Of a stretch of DNA of 64,000 nucleotides, positions 63,139 to 64,000 are shown piece by piece (position 1 is the stretch's first letter; each line of letters starts with the position of its first letter). The notes under the pieces were generated by a model that searched no databases, had not been told where the DNA came from, and saw nothing but the letters and a program-made list of their open reading frames with translations. Source of the DNA: Hondaea fermentalgiana (taxonomy: Eukaryota > Sar > Bigyra > Thraustochytrida > Thraustochytriidae); the NCBI GenBank assembly GCA_014084085.1, contig NPFB01000039.1, positions 167,967-231,966 on the forward strand. Reading direction: 5' to 3'. The translations under genes and the position numbers were made by a program.

Positions 63139-63597
63139 AGTCGGTCTCGCGGAAGGAGAGGGGAGGAGGAAAAAGGAAAGGGAAGCAGAGAGGAAAGAAG
63201 CTGGCTGGCAGCCACGATGAGGGACCGCGCGACGAGGGGCATGGATGAAATGAACGAAGGATTGAATGGAATGAATGAATGAATGAATGAACGGCCACGG
63301 ATGGGTGGATGGGGCGATCCGCGTGAGGCCGAGAGCACGGAGACGGGGGGGCGGGCGGTGCGCTCGGTTGTTGGGTGGGTGCCGGGCCTGGCCAGAGGCC
63401 GTGTCGCCAGAAACCAACAGGCCGCAAGAGAGATAGAAATGCCAGGCGACACAAGGCGAGAGGGGCGTCTTCCGGGTAGTCCCACATCAACTTCTCCGGC
63501 CCCACATCTCCGCCGCTCTGCGGGTAGTCTGCTCCAGCAGTCAGTCAGTCAGTTCCCGGCGGGGCTGAGGGGACGGTGGTCCGTGGTGAAAGTAAAG

Positions 63598-63688
63598 TAA
63601 AAGAAAGAAAGGAAAGAAAGGAAAGAAAGAAAAAAGGAAGAAGAAAAAAAAAAGCTTGGAAAAAGAAAGAAAGAAAGAAAGAAAGAAA
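63598..63688. repeat. Polypurine AAAG-rich tract
   Basis: About 90 bp almost without pyrimidines on the plus strand, ending in (AAAG)7. Triplex (H-DNA) capable. Confidence 0.9.
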
Positions 63689-63840
63689 GCCCTGCCTTCC
63701 CGCCTGGCCTTGCCCGCGCCAGAAGCAAACCGCCTTCTCGAGCCGCGCCCAAGGCAAAGCGGCCCCACGCCTGCCCGCCGGGAAGCGCGGAGAAGCAGAC
63801 GGTGGGCGCCGCCGCCTCCCCTCCGACGCTCGCCCCGCGC

Positions 63841-63925
63841 GAGCGAGCAAGCACGCAGGCACGCAAGCACGCAAGCACGCAAGCAAGCACCGCAAGCAAG
63901 CATCGCAAGCAAGCACCGCAAGCAA
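63841..63925. repeat. GCAAGCA(C) composite repeat
   Basis: Nested units gcacgcaa (four copies) then gcaagcaccgcaagcaagcatc, i.e. an 8-bp array passing into an ~14-bp one. Confidence 0.85.
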
Positions 63926-64000
63926 ACCAACATCCAACATCCCTCCCTCCATCGCTCGCAGCCGTGCGTGCGTGCCTCTCCGCCTCCAAGCCCGCCTCGC

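Larger units (their letters stand above)
58321..64000. other. Second gene-free, repeat-rich tract (to the window end)
   Basis: No credible gene in 5.7 kb. Frames up to 464 codons (minus strand 60490-61884 and 62340-63485) are arginine/alanine/proline/serine-rich, overlap other long frames and lack domains. Repeats include (TTTG)(TTCG)n (59242-59278), ATCA (59936-59956), GGAT/GATG patches (60825-60935), CTCG (61110-61140), CT (61594-61612), GCAC (62574-62593), (TTTC)n (62668-62703), (GTCT)n (63103-63138), GAAT (63262-63290), purine tracts (63598-63688) and GCAAGCA units (63841-63925). Confidence 0.55.

Noticed and set aside
62340..63485. 381-codon minus-strand frame
   Set aside because: Runs through (GTCT)n and (TTTC)n arrays, giving tandem TDRQTDRQ and KERKKERK peptides; overlaps a 345-codon frame. 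Looks like repeat translation.

Overview
This window looks like nuclear DNA of a unicellular, flagellate-forming eukaryote. A thraustochytrid or related stramenopile is my best guess. The support is GC-rich coding sequence with very few introns, an IFT27 gene (so cilia or flagella), RAD51, actin-capping protein beta, a PA28-type proteasome activator, and the long TPR proteins common in that group. Nothing points to a prokaryote: the one clearly split gene has GT-AG introns, intergenic spaces are long, and there are no operons. The taxonomic call is inference, not proven by any single marker. Two runs of exactly 100 Ns (4250-4349 and 18355-18454) are assembly gaps.

Positions 1-28.8 kb are gene-dense on both strands: an EF-hand/coiled-coil protein cut by the left edge (-); an acidic N-glycosylated type I membrane protein (+); a membrane-anchored tubulin-tyrosine-ligase-like protein (-); a WLDIF-domain/TPR protein (+); a membrane-anchored alpha/beta hydrolase (+); a decayed nuclease-like/kinase-like gene (+, pseudogene); an unrecognised coiled-coil protein (-); PA28 (+); actin-capping protein beta (+); a nitronate-monooxygenase-fold flavoprotein (-); IFT27 with two introns (+); and a three-finger C2H2 protein (-). 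Several neighbours are divergent and share short upstream regions (20155-20504, 24290-25023, 9421-10952).

Positions 28.8-48.2 kb are a stretch of about 19 kb in which I find no credible gene. It is GC-rich and full of simple repeats (GATC, GCTT, GCTA, GATG, CCTGCCCG, GCAT units). Long frames there are stop-poor by composition and translate to R/S/A/P/G-rich nonsense. Near its right end are two diverged tandem duplications (47.15-47.46 and 47.69-48.02 kb). A second stretch of the same character runs from 58.3 kb to the window end.

Positions 48.2-58.3 kb hold four more genes: a probably myristoylated protein with three SAM domains (-), an NT5DC-type HAD-family 5'-nucleotidase (+), RAD51 (+) and a seven-finger C2H2 protein (+). 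An AT-richer island (53.16-54.8 kb) lies between the nucleotidase and RAD51.

The genes do not form one pathway. They cover housekeeping (RAD51, PA28, capping protein, nucleotidase), flagellar transport (IFT27), two probable transcription regulators, and several lineage-specific proteins. The best candidates for new biology are the TTL-like protein that lacks its metal-binding residues, the triple-SAM lipid-anchored protein, the WLDIF-TPR protein, the eroding nuclease/kinase gene and the long gene-free repeat-rich tract.
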